Program-made: the position numbers and the translations under genes
Part shown: in pieces, positions 16,877-24,900 of the stretch
Layout of the letters: every line of letters starts with the position of its first letter
Position numbering within the stretch: the first letter of the stretch is position 1
NCBI GenBank assembly: GCA_003565555.1
Contig: PXBH01000162.1
Coordinates: 1 to 45,244, forward strand
DNA from: Cryomorphaceae bacterium
GTDB taxonomy: Bacteria > Bacteroidota > Bacteroidia > Flavobacteriales_D > Cryomorphaceae
Reading direction: 5' to 3'
Length of the DNA: 45,244 nt
Notes under the pieces: model-generated
Told to the model about the DNA's origin: nothing
Database searches by the model: none
Seen by the model: only the letters and a program-made list of their open reading frames with translations

Positions 16877-17758
16877 GTGATTTCCTTTCTTCGTCTTTCG
16901 GCCTTATCGGCAATGCTCATTTGTACGGCGGGCGCCCGTGCTCAAGTCGATAGTGAAGCTTCCGAAGGGGGAGATGACATTCTTTTCTACATCTCCGGCG
17001 GTTCCGTAATCTCTCGAACCTTATCCGCAGGCGCGGATGGGTTTAGGGATCTGATGCCCGATTCTGATATAATGGCCGCGGATTTGAGTGCTTTCACATC
17101 CGAGAAAGAGCAGATTCAGTTCAACAATGCCTTTTCTTTCGGCGCGCGATGGCAACCTTTTAAGGAAGCTGACGGAGCGCCCAAGCGGGTGTACCTGCGT
17201 GTAGGACTCTCCGTATTCGGCTCCTCCTCCCACCATTACCGTGCAGCAGCGACAGAGCGTATTCCGGGCGATACTTTGGTGAGCACCGCTACCGGAAGCC
17301 TCCTGCCTGTAGATACAGGTCGTTTTCGTGAAATTCGGGCCCGCACCGCGGCTGAGCATTACTACCTCGATCTCGCTTTGCAGTACGAATCGAATTGGGG
17401 CAGCAGATGGACGGGCTTAGCCGCGGTCAACCTCTCTTTCGGTCTGACGACCCTACGGCAGTCACGCGCGGTGATGTACACGGAGCGCACATCGGAAATC
17501 TCCGGGGATAAGGGTTTCGTGATTGACCGCGAATTCGATTTCGCCGAAGAGTTCCAATCGCACACCAACGGATTCGGAGGGATGATCACCCTGCCGCTGG
17601 GCGTAGCCTTTCAACTTTCGGAGACGCATCCCTTCCTGAGCACTGTGCAGCTCTGTGCGGAGTGGCGTCCGGGCGTTCACGTTTCACACCTCGAAAGTTT
17701 GGGTACTTATTGGAGCCCTGTATCTTTTGCCGTGATCGGTTTCCGAATTCGCACGTGA
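16877..17758 (+). CDS. Exported beta-rich hypothetical protein, tandem paralog B
   Basis: The 293-residue product begins at a GTG with a signal peptide (MISFLRLSALSAMLICTAGARAQ). It shares the ordered blocks of the gene immediately upstream (DFRDLMPDSD, RVGLSVFGSSSH, a GDTLVSTATGSLLPVDTGR block, HYYLDLALQYESNWGSRW, the AEWRP block and the terminal GTYWSPVSF...GFRIR). Overall identity appears moderate, so the duplication is not recent. It has its own promoter-like sequence, so the two copies may be regulated separately. Its stop codon abuts the stop of the ABC exporter gene: the two stops form TGATCA. The function is unknown; an outer-membrane barrel is the best structural guess. Confidence 0.75.
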   Translation: MISFLRLSALSAMLICTAGARAQVDSEASEGGDDILFYISGGSVISRTLSAGADGFRDLMPDSDIMAADLSAFTSEKEQIQFNNAFSFGARWQPFKEADGAPKRVYLRVGLSVFGSSSHHYRAAATERIPGDTLVSTATGSLLPVDTGRFREIRARTAAEHYYLDLALQYESNWGSRWTGLAAVNLSFGLTTLRQSRAVMYTERTSEISGDKGFVIDREFDFAEEFQSHTNGFGGMITLPLGVAFQLSETHPFLSTVQLCAEWRPGVHVSHLESLGTYWSPVSFAVIGFRIRT

Positions 17759-19588
17759 TCACTCAAAAGTCTGCAGGTCGTGTAAGCGCCTGTAAGTGCC
17801 GCCGGCTGCGAGAAGCTCTTCGTGGGTGCCCTGTTCTGAAATGCGCCCCGCTTCCATGACCACAATGCGGTCTGCATGTTGAATGGTGCTGAGCCTGTGT
17901 GCGATGACCAGTGAAGTGCGGTTTTCCATCAACTTGTTGATCGCATCCTGTACCAAGCGCTCTGATTCAGTGTCGAGGGCTGAGGTGGCTTCATCCAGAA
18001 TCAGGAAGCTCGGATTCTTCAGTACGGCTCTTGCGATACTGATGCGCTGACGCTGCCCTCCGCTGAGCTTGCTTCCTCCGTCACCTACCATGGTCTGAAA
18101 ACCATGTTCTAAGCCCACTGTGAAGTCGTAGGCATTGGCGATTCGGGCGGCTTCTTCCACCTCGGCGTCGGTTGCTTCGGGGCGCGAAAGCCGGATATTC
18201 TCGGCTACAGTGTCATTGAAAAGAATGCTCTCCTGGGAAACGACGCCGAAAAGACTCCTCAGGTCTTTCAGACGTACATCTGTGATGGGCGTACCGTCTA
18301 TGGTGATTCGGCCTTCGTCCGGGTCGTAAAAGCGTACGACCATATTGGCCAGCGTCGTTTTTCCTCCGCCCGATGGCCCCACCAAGGCCACCTTTTGTCC
18401 CTTCGGAATCACAAGACTCACCTTGTCGAGTACCTTGCGTTCCCCGAAGCTGAAAGACACTTCTTCGAACCGAAGCTCTTTCTCCGCCTTCGGGGCGGGT
18501 TTGGGATGCTCCGGATCTCGAATGGTTTCTTCAGCGTCGAGCACAGCATTGATGCGCTCCACGGAGGCTATGCCTTTTTGGACTTTAAAGTAGGCTTGGC
18601 TGAAGCTTTTGGCGGGTGTGATGATTTGAGAGAAAATCACAATGAAGGTGATGAAGAAGGCGCCCGTGAATCCGCCTTCCTGCTCGCTGAGTACCAGTAA
18701 GCCGCCGAAGTACATTAATATGGCGAGGGTGAAGGCGCTGAGAATTTCCGTGAGCGGACTTCCCAGGTATTGTTTTCTGAAGAGCCGAACCATAAGCGTG
18801 CGGAAGGCATCATTCGTCTGCTTGAAACGGCGGTGGGCAGCTCCCTCTGCATTGAATGCCTGGATGATTCTTATACCCCCCAGCGTTTCTTCAAATGTGG
18901 ACATCACTTCTCCCAGCTTCGACTGTCCGCGGTTCGATGCACCTTTGAGGTTTTTTCCGATCAGGGAAATCAACACCCCGCTCACGGGCAAAAGAACCAG
19001 TACGAAGAGGGTGAGCTTCCAGCTCATAAACAGCATGGCTCCGAGGTAGGCAATGATGAGAATCGGGTCGCGGAAGAGCATTTCCAGCGAAGAAATAATG
19101 GAGACCTCCACCTCATTCACATCACTTGAAGCACGCGAAATGATATCGCCCTTGCGCTCCCCGCTGTAATAGCCGGGGTGGAGGCGGAGAATCTTATCGT
19201 GCATGCTCTCGCGCAGATCGCGGATCACCCCGATGCGGATCGGCGCCAAAAAGTAGAGGGTGAAATACCGCGTGGCATTTTTCAGAATAAAAATCACGAC
19301 AACAAACACGCAGAAGTAAATCAGCGCCTGTTCAGGACCGTAAGCATTGATGTACGCGCCGACCTGATAGTTGGCATAATTCAGAAATTCAGAAGAGGAG
19401 AAGCCGAAAGGGGGCGGCTCGGGCGGCAGCTCGATGTCATCGGCATTGAAAAGAATTTCCAGAAAGGGCGCTACCGCCGCCAGTGAAAACAAGGAGAATA
19501 TGGTGGCCAGAACGTTGAAAAACAGATTTCCCGCTACTTCCGCTTTATAGTTGCGCAGCAAACGCAGAATTTGGAGAAAACTTTTCAT
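17759..19588 (-). CDS. ABC exporter, MsbA/multidrug type (fused TMD-NBD)
   Basis: This is a half-transporter that would work as a homodimer in the inner membrane. The 609-residue protein has an N-terminal six-helix exporter domain (about residues 15-340) and a C-terminal ATPase with Walker A GPSGGGKT (404-411), the Q-loop VVSQES, the signature LSGGQRQRISIARA, Walker B FLILDEATSALD and the H-loop IAHRLSTI. The order and length fit MsbA-like lipid-A-core flippases, but drug or other lipid exporters look the same, so I give no symbol. It is separated from purB by about 50 bases and has its own -7 element; it may also receive purB read-through. Confidence 0.93.
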   Translation of the reverse strand: MKSFLQILRLLRNYKAEVAGNLFFNVLATIFSLFSLAAVAPFLEILFNADDIELPPEPPPFGFSSSEFLNYANYQVGAYINAYGPEQALIYFCVFVVVIFILKNATRYFTLYFLAPIRIGVIRDLRESMHDKILRLHPGYYSGERKGDIISRASSDVNEVEVSIISSLEMLFRDPILIIAYLGAMLFMSWKLTLFVLVLLPVSGVLISLIGKNLKGASNRGQSKLGEVMSTFEETLGGIRIIQAFNAEGAAHRRFKQTNDAFRTLMVRLFRKQYLGSPLTEILSAFTLAILMYFGGLLVLSEQEGGFTGAFFITFIVIFSQIITPAKSFSQAYFKVQKGIASVERINAVLDAEETIRDPEHPKPAPKAEKELRFEEVSFSFGERKVLDKVSLVIPKGQKVALVGPSGGGKTTLANMVVRFYDPDEGRITIDGTPITDVRLKDLRSLFGVVSQESILFNDTVAENIRLSRPEATDAEVEEAARIANAYDFTVGLEHGFQTMVGDGGSKLSGGQRQRISIARAVLKNPSFLILDEATSALDTESERLVQDAINKLMENRTSLVIAHRLSTIQHADRIVVMEAGRISEQGTHEELLAAGGTYRRLHDLQTFE

Positions 19589-19596
19589 GTGCGGGA

Positions 19597-19604
19597 CAAA
19601 TCTA
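19597..19604 (-). promoter_or_regulatory. -7 element (TAGATTTG) of the ABC exporter
   Basis: An exact TAnnTTTG match eight bases before the ATG at 19588. This predicts a leader of only a few bases, that is a nearly leaderless mRNA. It lies in the short gap after the purB stop. Confidence 0.45.
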
Positions 19605-19640
19605 CATCAAAGCGCAAAACCTTATCCGGCTTCGCTACAC

Positions 19641-20975
19641 TCACAGTCCCGTGTAGTTGTGCGGTGTGAAGGATTTGAGTTCCTCTTTTACCTGCGCGCT
19701 TACCTCAAGGGTGTCGATGAAGGCTTTGAGCGAGGCTTCGGTTACGGCTTCATTCGTGCGGGTGAGGTCTCTCAGGGCTTCGTAGGGCTTTGGGTAGCCC
19801 TCGCGTCGGAGCACCGTTTGGATGGCTTCGGCCACCACGGCCCAGTTGGCTTCGAGGTCAGCTTCGAGGGCCGGTTTGTTCAGAATGAGTTTGTTGATCC
19901 CCTTTTCCAGAGAGGCCAGGGCGATGAGTCCGTGGCCGAAGGGAACACCGATATTGCGCAATACGGTACTGTCCGTGAGGTCGCGCTGCAGCCGGGATAT
20001 GGGCAGCTTAGCCGAAAGGTGCTCCAAGACGGCATTGGCCATGCCCAAATTTCCCTCGGCATTTTCGAAGTCGATGGGGTTTACTTTGTGCGGCATAGCG
20101 GATGAACCTACCTCTCCGGCTTTGATGGCCTGCTTGAAATAATCCAATGAAATGTAGCTCCACATGTCGCGACAGAGGTCGATGAGAATGTTGTGGATAC
20201 GCTTCACAGCGTCAAAGCGTTCTGCGAGCCTGTCGTAGTGCTCAATCTGTGTGGTGACTTCCTGCCTTCGCAAGCCGAGCCTGTCCCGCAGAAATGCTTT
20301 TGCGAAAGCGGCCCAGTCTGTATCCGGATAGGCGGCTTTGTGTGCATTGAAGTTGCCCGTGGCACCGCCGAACTTGCCTTCGACAGGGATGTCTGCCAAG
20401 GTGTCGATTTGCAGGCGGAGCCTGTCGGCAAAAACCCGGATTTCCTTGCCCAGGCGGGTGGGGGAGGCCGGCTGCCCGTGGGTGCGGGCGAGCATGGGTA
20501 CGTCCGCCCACGATTCCGCCATGCGGTAGAGGTGTTCCTCCGTACTGCGAAACCGCGGGATGAGCACCGAGTCGAAGCAGTCCCTCACCGACATGGGTAC
20601 TGCAGTATTGTTGACGTCCTGAGAAGTGAGCCCGAAGTGCACGAATTCAGCTGCACCCTGCAGGTTGAGCGCGCGCAGCTTGTCCTTGACAAAATACTCT
20701 ACGGCCTTCACGTCGTGGTTGGTCACCTTTTCATAGGCTTTTACGGCTTCCGCATCTGCATCGGAGAAGTCGGCCACCACCTTCCGCAGGGCATCTTTGT
20801 CTTCTTGTTTCAGTGCGGTCATACCCTTGAGCGAGAGTTCTGAAAGGGCAATGAAGTATTCTGTTTCCGTTTTCACCCGATACTTGATCAGGGCCTGTTC
20901 GGAAAAGAAAGCTGCCAGCGGGGCTGTTTTTTCGGCGTAACGGCCGTCGATGGGAGATATGGCTTTAAGGCTCAT
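19641..20975 (-). CDS. purB: Adenylosuccinate lyase
   Basis: PurB catalyses two steps of purine synthesis: SAICAR to AICAR, and adenylosuccinate to AMP, each releasing fumarate. The 444-residue product has the family N-terminus (ISPIDGRYAEKT, 6-17), the TSQDVNNTA block (117-125), the THGQPASPTRLGKE block (165-178, with the catalytic histidine) and the fumarase-superfamily signature SSAMPHKVNP (291-300, with the catalytic serine loop). Length and motifs match the E. coli-type enzyme. A near-consensus -7 element (GACTTTTG, 20996-21003) precedes it. It is a stand-alone gene; neighbours are not purine genes. Confidence 0.97.
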   Translation of the reverse strand: MSLKAISPIDGRYAEKTAPLAAFFSEQALIKYRVKTETEYFIALSELSLKGMTALKQEDKDALRKVVADFSDADAEAVKAYEKVTNHDVKAVEYFVKDKLRALNLQGAAEFVHFGLTSQDVNNTAVPMSVRDCFDSVLIPRFRSTEEHLYRMAESWADVPMLARTHGQPASPTRLGKEIRVFADRLRLQIDTLADIPVEGKFGGATGNFNAHKAAYPDTDWAAFAKAFLRDRLGLRRQEVTTQIEHYDRLAERFDAVKRIHNILIDLCRDMWSYISLDYFKQAIKAGEVGSSAMPHKVNPIDFENAEGNLGMANAVLEHLSAKLPISRLQRDLTDSTVLRNIGVPFGHGLIALASLEKGINKLILNKPALEADLEANWAVVAEAIQTVLRREGYPKPYEALRDLTRTNEAVTEASLKAFIDTLEVSAQVKEELKSFTPHNYTGL

Positions 20976-20995
20976 GTTTTGCTATCTGAGGGCTG

Positions 20996-21003
20996 CAAAA
21001 GTC
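20996..21003 (-). promoter_or_regulatory. Candidate purB -7 element (GACTTTTG)
   Basis: Seven of eight positions fit TAnnTTTG (G replaces the first T), 20 bases before the ATG. Confidence 0.35.
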
Positions 21004-21096
21004 CGCATTTTTTTTGAGTCGGAGTTGCGGCCGTCCCCCGACGAAAACGGCGCCCTTTCGGACGCCGCTCGTAAAGGGAAAGAGGCGCATCGGCGC

Positions 21097-22173
21097 TCAG
21101 ACAATGTAGGTCACTGCGTTGATGTGCATTCCGCCGCCTACCGAGGCAAACATGATGAGGTCGCCCGGGGCGATGTGATGGTTTTCTTTTTTGCCGCTTT
21201 TCACCAAGTGAAACAGGGTGGGGACGGTAGCCACTGAGCTGTTTCCGAGGCTGTGTATGCTCATGGGCATGATGCCTTCGGGAGCTTGCCTGATGTTGTA
21301 GAGTCGGAAAAATCGCTTGACGATGGCATCGTCCATTTTCTCATTTGCCTGATGAATAAAGATCTTCTTGAGGGCATCCGCGCCGTAGCCGCTCGCATCC
21401 AGGCATTCCTTCATAGCTGTGGGCACTTCGTTGAGCGCAAATTCGTAGATTTTTCTCCCGTGCATTTTGATGTATCGGGTGTCTTCCGCTGAATCCGGAC
21501 GGTTACTGCGTCCGAAAAAGAGGTAGAATGCCTCGTCGTTGCAGTAAGATTTTGTACCGAAGGTTAGGATCCCGCGTTTTCGGTCTTCTTCTTTGATCTC
21601 TATCAAGGTGGCGCCCGCACCGTCAGAGTAGATCATGGAATCGCGGTCGTGCGGATCCACCACGCGAGAGAGGGTTTCAGTCCCGATCACCAGGCATTTT
21701 TTCGCTTGTCCCGAGCGCATAAAGGCCTCGGCCTGAATCACGCCCTGCAGCCATCCCGGACATCCGAAAAGCACATCATAGGCCACACAGGCCGGATTTT
21801 TAATCCCCAAGATGTTCTTGATGCGCGCCGCGATGCAGGGTACCGTGTCGGATTGAATGCTGCCGTGCTCAATGTCGCCGTAGTTGTGGGCCACGATAAT
21901 TTGATCGATCGTTTCGGGATCACAGCCGGCATCTGCTATTGCCGCTTTTGCCGCTGAGGCACCGATCTCGGACGCGGTCAGGTCAGGCGTGACGTACCGG
22001 CGCTCCGCGATCCCCGTGATGGTTTCGAACTTTTCTATCACCTCCGTTCCACCGTTGGCAACAGCGGTTTGGTCGATGTTGAAAAACTGCCTTTCGGCAA
22101 AATGCGCATTGGGTGTCGCTTCGGTGGGCACATATGCACCTGTTCCCGTAATGACGGTATTTTTATAGGCCAT
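21097..22173 (-). CDS. 3-oxoacyl-ACP synthase III family protein (FabH-like)
   Basis: This is a thiolase-fold condensing enzyme. The 358-residue product has the Cys-His-Asn triad of the FabH group: Cys138 in DVLFGCPGW, His275 in FIHQANEKM and Asn312 in LGNSSVATVP. The C-terminal GGGMHINAV glycine loop is also present. It is longer than housekeeping FabH (about 320 residues), because of extra sequence around residues 205-245, so it may be a second KAS III with a special acyl substrate rather than the main initiator of fatty-acid synthesis. The open frame reaches 22218, but a -7 element at 22198-22205 places the transcript start downstream. The ATG at 22173 (MAYKNTVITGTG) is therefore the start. 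No other lipid gene is adjacent. Confidence 0.88.
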   Translation of the reverse strand: MAYKNTVITGTGAYVPTEATPNAHFAERQFFNIDQTAVANGGTEVIEKFETITGIAERRYVTPDLTASEIGASAAKAAIADAGCDPETIDQIIVAHNYGDIEHGSIQSDTVPCIAARIKNILGIKNPACVAYDVLFGCPGWLQGVIQAEAFMRSGQAKKCLVIGTETLSRVVDPHDRDSMIYSDGAGATLIEIKEEDRKRGILTFGTKSYCNDEAFYLFFGRSNRPDSAEDTRYIKMHGRKIYEFALNEVPTAMKECLDASGYGADALKKIFIHQANEKMDDAIVKRFFRLYNIRQAPEGIMPMSIHSLGNSSVATVPTLFHLVKSGKKENHHIAPGDLIMFASVGGGMHINAVTYIV

Positions 22174-22197
22174 CTTTCTTCTTCTTACCTCAGGCAA

Positions 22198-22205
22198 CAA
22201 AGTTA
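22198..22205 (-). promoter_or_regulatory. -7 element (TAACTTTG) of the FabH-like gene
   Basis: An exact TAnnTTTG match 24 bases before the ATG at 22173; it excludes the more upstream in-frame start at 22218. Confidence 0.55.
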
Positions 22206-22270
22206 ATACTTTGCACATTGACCGATATGCCGCAGATTTTTTTTTTTTGATAAAAGGCTCGAAACGCCCG

Positions 22271-22747
22271 TTAAGATACCGCCTTGATATACTGCCATAC
22301 CGCCCAGCCTGCGAAGGTCAGTTTGATTCCCGTACTCAGTAAAAAGCCTATAAAGCTGCCCGCAGCGCTGCGCAACGCGCGACGGGTTTCCTTCGGATGC
22401 TGAATGAGCTCACCTGCCAGTGCCCCGAGAAAAGGCCCCGCAATGATTCCGATCGGCAGAAAAAAAAGTCCCGCTACAAGGCCCAGGGCGGAGCCGATAA
22501 CACCCCCGCGTGAACCGCCGAACCGTTTTGTACCCCACACGGGAATAAAATAGTCCAGTGCCGTGACCACTGCCATGACCAAAAAAGAAATGGAGAGAAA
22601 ACCGGCGCTGAATGCGGCATATTCCGAAAAGTGCAGTACGAGCAGACCCACCCAAGAGAGCGGAGGGCCCGGAAGTACGGGCAGTACGGAACCGAAAAAT
22701 CCCCCCAATACGAGCACTGCGGCCAAAACGGCTAAGACGATATCCAA
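22271..22747 (-). CDS. DUF456 family membrane protein
   Basis: The 158-residue protein is almost entirely hydrophobic, with about four membrane segments and glycine-rich stretches (GSVLPVLPGPPLSWVG near residue 19; GGVIGSALGLVAGLFFLPIGIIAGPFLGALAGE around 81-113). This is the pattern of the DUF456 family, whose function is unknown. The start is a TTG at 22747; no ATG occurs nearby, and an exact -7 element (22773-22780) sits at the right distance. A run of 12 T lies downstream of the stop, before the FabH-like gene. It is divergent from lhgO. Confidence 0.82.
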   Translation of the reverse strand: MDIVLAVLAAVLVLGGFFGSVLPVLPGPPLSWVGLLVLHFSEYAAFSAGFLSISFLVMAVVTALDYFIPVWGTKRFGGSRGGVIGSALGLVAGLFFLPIGIIAGPFLGALAGELIQHPKETRRALRSAAGSFIGFLLSTGIKLTFAGWAVWQYIKAVS

Positions 22748-22772
22748 AGCAGATTGGTTTAATGTAGTGTTC

Positions 22773-22780
22773 CAAAGGTA
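22773..22780 (-). promoter_or_regulatory. -7 element (TACCTTTG) of the DUF456 gene
   Basis: An exact TAnnTTTG match with TTCG 17 bases upstream. The leader to the TTG start would be about 20 bases, which supports that unusual start codon. Confidence 0.5.
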
Positions 22781-22817
22781 GGAACAATCCCATTGTGCGA
22801 AGCCTGCGCATGACCCT

Positions 22818-22849
22818 TGCTGAGGATCAATGCTGATTTCGCATCTTTG
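22818..22849 (+). promoter_or_regulatory. Candidate lhgO promoter
   Basis: TTG (22818-22820), a 21-base spacer and CATCTTTG (22842-22849, one mismatch to TAnnTTTG) lie 24 bases before the ATG at 22874. The promoter covers the longest-frame start at 22817, so that start is unlikely. Confidence 0.45.
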
Positions 22850-22873
22850 CGGTTACTTTTTTGTTTAGAACTC

Positions 22874-24127
22874 ATGGAGCAGCAAATGAATGATGCGTAT
22901 GATGTGGCCGTAATAGGCGGCGGCATTGTGGGTGCGGCGGTGTTTTATAAAATGCAGACGCGCTTCCCTCACCTGAAAATGATCCTGATCGAAAAGGAAG
23001 CCATTCTTTCCGACCACCAAACAGGCCACAACAGCGGTGTGATCCATTCCGGGCTCTACTACAAACCCGGGTCTTTGAAGGCGGTAAATTGTGTGAAAGG
23101 CAGAAAAGAACTTGTGGCATTCGCTCAGAAATACGGTATAGACCACGATGTGTGCGGTAAGGTAGTGGTGGCCGCTGATGAAAGCGAGTTGCCCATGTTG
23201 GAAAGCATTTACCAAACGGGATTAAAAAACGGAATAGAAGGACTCGAAAAAATCGATGCGGAAGGCATTCGTGAGCGGGAGCCTCACTGCACGGGAATCG
23301 CAGGGCTATGGGTTCCTGTTACGGGTATTATTGACTTCAGGCAGGCCACGGAAAAAATGGCCGCTTTGGCCTTAGAAGCCAATCCCGACAGCAAGCTTGC
23401 ATTGGGAGAAGAAGTGACCAAAACCTCCGAAAGCGGAGGGCTGAAAGAAATCAAGACTTCCAAAGGTACATACAGCGCCCGCTACACCGTGTTTTGCGCG
23501 GGACTTCAGGCAGACAGGCTCGCGAGAAAAGACGGGGTGAAACTGCGGGAGCAAGTCGTCGGATTTCGCGGAGACTACTACGAGCTCACCGAAAGCGGAA
23601 AGCACAAGGTGAACAACCTGATTTATCCTGTGCCAAACCCTGACTTCCCCTTCCTCGGGGTGCACTTCACCCGAATGACAAACGGAGAGATCGAATGCGG
23701 ACCCAATGCAGTATTTACCTTCAAAAGAGAAGGCTACGGGAAGACCGATTTTGACCTGCGCGATTCTTTCGATGCGCTGACCTACGGCGGTACTTGGCGC
23801 CTGTTTTTCAAAAACATGAAATTCGGTATCGACGAGTACAGAAGGTCCTTCTCCAAGCGCCGCTTCCTGCGCACCCTGCAGCGCCTTATCCCTTCTCTCA
23901 CGCCGGATGATATCAGGCCCGGCAGGGCGGGTGTTCGTGCCCTTCTGCTCGGTGCTGACGGCGACACGCGCGACGATTTCCGCATCGAATATACGGGCCG
24001 AAGCATTCACGTACTCAATGCACCGTCTCCTGCGGCTACGGCTTCGCTTGCCATCGGCGGCCAGGTATGCGAAATGGCGGAAAAACATTTCGGACTCGAG
24101 CGCAATACCGCCAAAGCAGGGGCTTAA
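22874..24127 (+). CDS. lhgO: L-2-hydroxyglutarate oxidase/dehydrogenase
   Basis: This is an FAD-dependent enzyme of the DAO family that oxidises L-2-hydroxyglutarate, a side product of malate dehydrogenase or an intermediate of glutarate breakdown, back to 2-oxoglutarate. The 417-residue product has the FAD motif VIGGGIVGAAV after MNDAYDVA. The LhgO-type blocks HNSGVIHSGLYYKPGSLKA, GIDHDVCGKVVVA and GVRALLLGADG are present, and NAPSPAATASLAIG stands near the C-terminus. These match LhgO rather than glycerol-3-phosphate dehydrogenase. The start is at 22874 (MEQQMNDAYD) or the ATG four codons later. It stands alone, divergent from the DUF456 gene. Confidence 0.92.
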   Translation: MEQQMNDAYDVAVIGGGIVGAAVFYKMQTRFPHLKMILIEKEAILSDHQTGHNSGVIHSGLYYKPGSLKAVNCVKGRKELVAFAQKYGIDHDVCGKVVVAADESELPMLESIYQTGLKNGIEGLEKIDAEGIREREPHCTGIAGLWVPVTGIIDFRQATEKMAALALEANPDSKLALGEEVTKTSESGGLKEIKTSKGTYSARYTVFCAGLQADRLARKDGVKLREQVVGFRGDYYELTESGKHKVNNLIYPVPNPDFPFLGVHFTRMTNGEIECGPNAVFTFKREGYGKTDFDLRDSFDALTYGGTWRLFFKNMKFGIDEYRRSFSKRRFLRTLQRLIPSLTPDDIRPGRAGVRALLLGADGDTRDDFRIEYTGRSIHVLNAPSPAATASLAIGGQVCEMAEKHFGLERNTAKAGA

Positions 24128-24166
24128 AAAAAGGGTCGGGGCTACAGGCTCATGAGTGAGTAAAAG

Positions 24167-24201
24167 TTTGATTCGGCGAACATTTTAAGCTTTTACCTTG
24201 T
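24167..24201 (+). promoter_or_regulatory. Candidate promoter of the small gene pair
   Basis: TTTG at 24167-24170 and TACCTTGT at 24194-24201 are separated by 23 bases. The -7 element is imperfect. The first ATG is 24 bases further on. Confidence 0.3.
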
Positions 24202-24225
24202 TTTAATGAAAAATAAAGATTCACC

Positions 24226-24429
24226 ATGAGTAAAGAAGAAAACATCGAAACGTGGCCCGATCTGGCCATTGGCCTTTATGACAAATTGACCGGCCGCAAT
24301 GCCGTAATCACTTATGAATTTGATAACCTCACCGTGCACGTGCCGGGAAAGGTAGGCGCTAAGGATACCGCTCCTTGGAACATCAGCGGTAAGCTGAAAA
24401 TATCCACGACCGAGGGCAAGGCTAAATGA
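24226..24429 (+). CDS. Small hypothetical protein (67 aa), first of a coupled pair
   Basis: I do not recognise a family. The 67-residue acidic-to-neutral protein has a short helical start (IETWPDLAIGLYDKLTG) and then a strand-rich part (AVITYEFDNLTVHVPGK, WNISGKLKIST). It has no signal peptide or membrane segment. Its stop overlaps the next start as ATGA (24426-24429), which suggests translational coupling and a joint role. The promoter-like sequence upstream and the tight coupling make it a real gene in my view. It may be a structural or binding subunit (guess only). Confidence 0.6.
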   Translation: MSKEENIETWPDLAIGLYDKLTGRNAVITYEFDNLTVHVPGKVGAKDTAPWNISGKLKISTTEGKAK

Positions 24430-24743
24430 CCCGTCCGCCTAAAGCGAAAATCAGCATTGCGGGAAGCGTTACCGCAAAAAGTAGCCACGGTACGGTTGAA
24501 ATCCAAGCGGGACAGGATTTCATCGAGTTATATTTTTCAGATGAAAACGCACTCAAGGCTGTAGCTGTGAAACCATTGATGAAGCACTTCGCGAAATACC
24601 GAGGTGCTTCATCGTTTTTGGAAGGAGAAATCAGAATCCACGTGAGTGGTGCGCTTTGGCTTGTAGTGCGAAACGGTAAGCTCAGTCTGAAGCGTCCTTT
24701 TGCTGCAGGATTCTTCTTTGTTCGGCAATGGCTGTTCGGGTGA
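24426..24743 (+). CDS. Small hypothetical protein (105 aa), second of a coupled pair
   Basis: I do not recognise a family. The basic 105-residue protein has three parts: a strand-rich beginning (KISIAGSVTAKSSHGTVEIQAG), a central helical stretch (SDENALKAVAVKPLMKHFAKY), and strands near the end (EGEIRIHVSGALWLVVRNGKLSL) followed by an aromatic tail (FFFVRQWLFG). There is no signal peptide. It overlaps the preceding gene by four bases (ATGA). A stem-loop lies just after the stop. The order of the pair suggests a small two-gene operon. Confidence 0.6.
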   Translation: MTRPPKAKISIAGSVTAKSSHGTVEIQAGQDFIELYFSDENALKAVAVKPLMKHFAKYRGASSFLEGEIRIHVSGALWLVVRNGKLSLKRPFAAGFFFVRQWLFG

Positions 24744-24747
24744 TATT

Positions 24748-24779
24748 TTCAGGTCGGCTTATCCTGTTTGCCGCCTGAA
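24748..24779. repeat. Stem-loop after the small gene pair
   Basis: TTCAGG, a bulged T and CGGC (24748-24758) pair with GCCG and CCTGAA (24770-24779) around an 11-base loop, five bases after the stop of the 105-residue gene. No U-tract follows, so it may be a 3'-end stabiliser or a weak terminator. Confidence 0.5.
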
Positions 24780-24835
24780 GCAAATCCTTGATAGAGCCTT
24801 AAATTCAGTCTGATCAAAGGTATTGCAAATATTTG

Positions 24836-24865
24836 TTTGCCGCACGAAAATCTTTCCTATATTTG
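24836..24865 (+). promoter_or_regulatory. Promoter of rpsT
   Basis: TTTG (24836-24839), 18 bases and an exact TAnnTTTG (TATATTTG, 24858-24865) make one of the best promoters in the window, as expected for a ribosomal protein gene. The leader to the ATG at 24901 is about 30 bases. Confidence 0.7.
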
Positions 24866-24900
24866 CACTCCAATTTTTGAGACAATAAAGACACCCGGTT

